From contig CBDATJ010000008.1 of assembly GCA_965199895.1 (NCBI GenBank), forward strand, positions 155,678-219,677: a stretch of DNA of 64,000 bases, given 5' to 3'. A model generated the notes under the pieces. The model did no database searches. It had not been told where the DNA came from and saw only the letters and a program-made list of their open reading frames with translations. Within the stretch, counting starts at the first letter, position 1; the number at the start of each line of letters is the position of its first letter. The translations under genes were made by a program, and so were the position numbers. Below, one piece after another: positions 63,336 to 64,000 of this stretch. The stretch is from Bin55 sp965199895. Lineage in GTDB: Bacteria > Pseudomonadota > Gammaproteobacteria > Pseudomonadales > Azotimanducaceae.

Positions 63336-64000
63336 CTACTCTTCGGTGTTTCGGGAAGGATCGACCTTGAAGGTTTGAGGTCCAGAGGTTTCGTCTTCAG
63401 GGACAGAAGAAAACCAACCTTTGATTCCTTCCCACATCCCTGCAAAGAACCCGATTTTTTTTACTTCGTGTTTGGCGTAGAGATTAGTTATTGCGAGTTC
63501 TTCGTCATTCAGTACCACCCGCAAAGTGCCCACTACGTCGTTTTCCTTGATAGGCGCAATCAAGGGATCAGGTAGATTGATTTCGTATACCTGGTTATCT
63601 CGACTACCGCGAGGCAACAACTGGACCACTGATTCCCGTATTTCGACTTCTAGCCTATCTTGGGTACCGTCTAGGACTTTTATGGTGTCGAATTGGAAAT
63701 TCTCATCGAGAACCGAACGTTTCTCGAAGTTACGAAAACCATAGCTGAGGAGTTTGCGAGTCTCGCGAATACGAGTGTCGTTGCTGTCGGTTCCCATGAC
63801 TACCGCAATCAATCTCATCCCGTTCTTCACGGAAGAAGTGACGAGGCAATAGCCAGCATCCTCTGTAAATCCAGTTTTGGCTCCATCGACGGTTGGGTCT
63901 AAAGTGAGCAGTCGGTTCCGATTAGGTTGCGTAATGTCCGCATAAGTGAACTCTAACTCGGAGTACATCTTGTAGTGCTCTGGATAGTCATAGATGAGTG
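63336..64000 (-). CDS. D-alanyl-D-alanine carboxypeptidase (PBP5/6 type), 5' end outside window
   Basis: The frame is open to the right edge; the visible part is about 220 codons. The KTG box is seen in VDGAKTGFT, followed by the C-terminal PBP5-type beta domain (YEINLPDPLIAPIKENDVVG) and an amphipathic tail (FFAGMWEGIKGWF) that would bind the inner membrane. Trims the terminal D-Ala of peptidoglycan stems. Probably upstream of lipB, 8 bases apart, on the same strand. Confidence 0.93.
   Translation of the reverse strand, partial: LIYDYPEHYKMYSELEFTYADITQPNRNRLLTLDPTVDGAKTGFTEDAGYCLVTSSVKNGMRLIAVVMGTDSNDTRIRETRKLLSYGFRNFEKRSVLDENFQFDTIKVLDGTQDRLEVEIRESVVQLLPRGSRDNQVYEINLPDPLIAPIKENDVVGTLRVVLNDEELAITNLYAKHEVKKIGFFAGMWEGIKGWFSSVPEDETSGPQTFKVDPSRNTEE

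Noticed and set aside
1..64000. Mobile elements, CRISPR arrays, riboswitches and rRNA genes
   Set aside because: Looked for transposase or integrase motifs, regular short repeats and known RNA signatures by eye and found none.

Overview
The window looks like a piece of a gammaproteobacterial chromosome of moderate GC. That call rests on gene content: the coenzyme Q set ubiE-ubiJ-ubiB, the outer-membrane lipoprotein factor lolB, ftsN, secB, cmoA, tatABC, hemA-prfA-prmC, and a hslVU-DUF971-ubiE order known from gammaproteobacteria. I cannot name the genus. Nearly everything is core metabolism, envelope and translation. I see no insertion sequence, prophage, integrase, CRISPR array or rRNA. A perfect 16-bp chromosomal parS site (33344-33359) suggests the segment lies in the origin-proximal part of the chromosome. 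Non-ATG starts are unusually common.

Layout. 1-3.8 kb: two tandem paralogues of a large secreted protein joining a retropepsin-like region, a helical-repeat region and a TlpA-type thioredoxin domain. 3.9-9.9 kb: envC-gpmI facing yibN-secB, then trmL, a tusA/PP-loop tRNA-sulfur pair and dtd. 9.8-11.2 kb: tatABC. 11.4-13 kb: an unrecognised 501-residue protein with a sigma-region-4 DNA-binding motif. 13-18.8 kb: a minus-strand operon ftsN-hslV-hslU-DUF971-ubiE-ubiJ-ubiB. 18.8-20 kb: gene-poor stretch. 20-30.3 kb: PBP1A, AIM24-like protein, M48 protease, rpmE, priA, a TPR-like lipoprotein, mdh and an outer-membrane barrel. 30.3-38.9 kb: two peptide-ABC ATPases without permeases, a secreted nuclease-like protein, parS, ppx/ppk, cmoA, a small membrane protein and an Smr protein. 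39-54 kb: two RND efflux operons flanking a YccA-SPFH operon, putA, a DUF2799 lipoprotein and tRNA-Met. 54-64 kb: DoxX, DUF1801, ychF-pth-rplY-tRNA-Gln-lolB, hemA-prfA-prmC-moeB, a frameshifted lipB and the 3' part of a D,D-carboxypeptidase gene.

How the genes work together. Envelope construction and quality control dominate: PBP1A, FtsN, EnvC and the D,D-carboxypeptidase act on peptidoglycan; SecB, TatABC and LolB handle export and lipoprotein sorting; HslVU, M48, SPFH and YccA-like proteins point to proteostasis. Translation accuracy is a second theme (TrmL, TusA/PP-loop, CmoA, Dtd, PrfA, PrmC, Pth, YchF, L25, L31). Several neighbourhoods conserved in relatives have lost members here: grxC between yibN and secB, argS next to ftsN, and ispE and prs around tRNA-Gln.

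Most noteworthy: the perfect parS site, the tandem protease-like/TlpA fusions, a probable CTG start for the DUF971 gene with a textbook ribosome-binding site, the single-base frameshift in lipB, and the sigma-region-4 protein.
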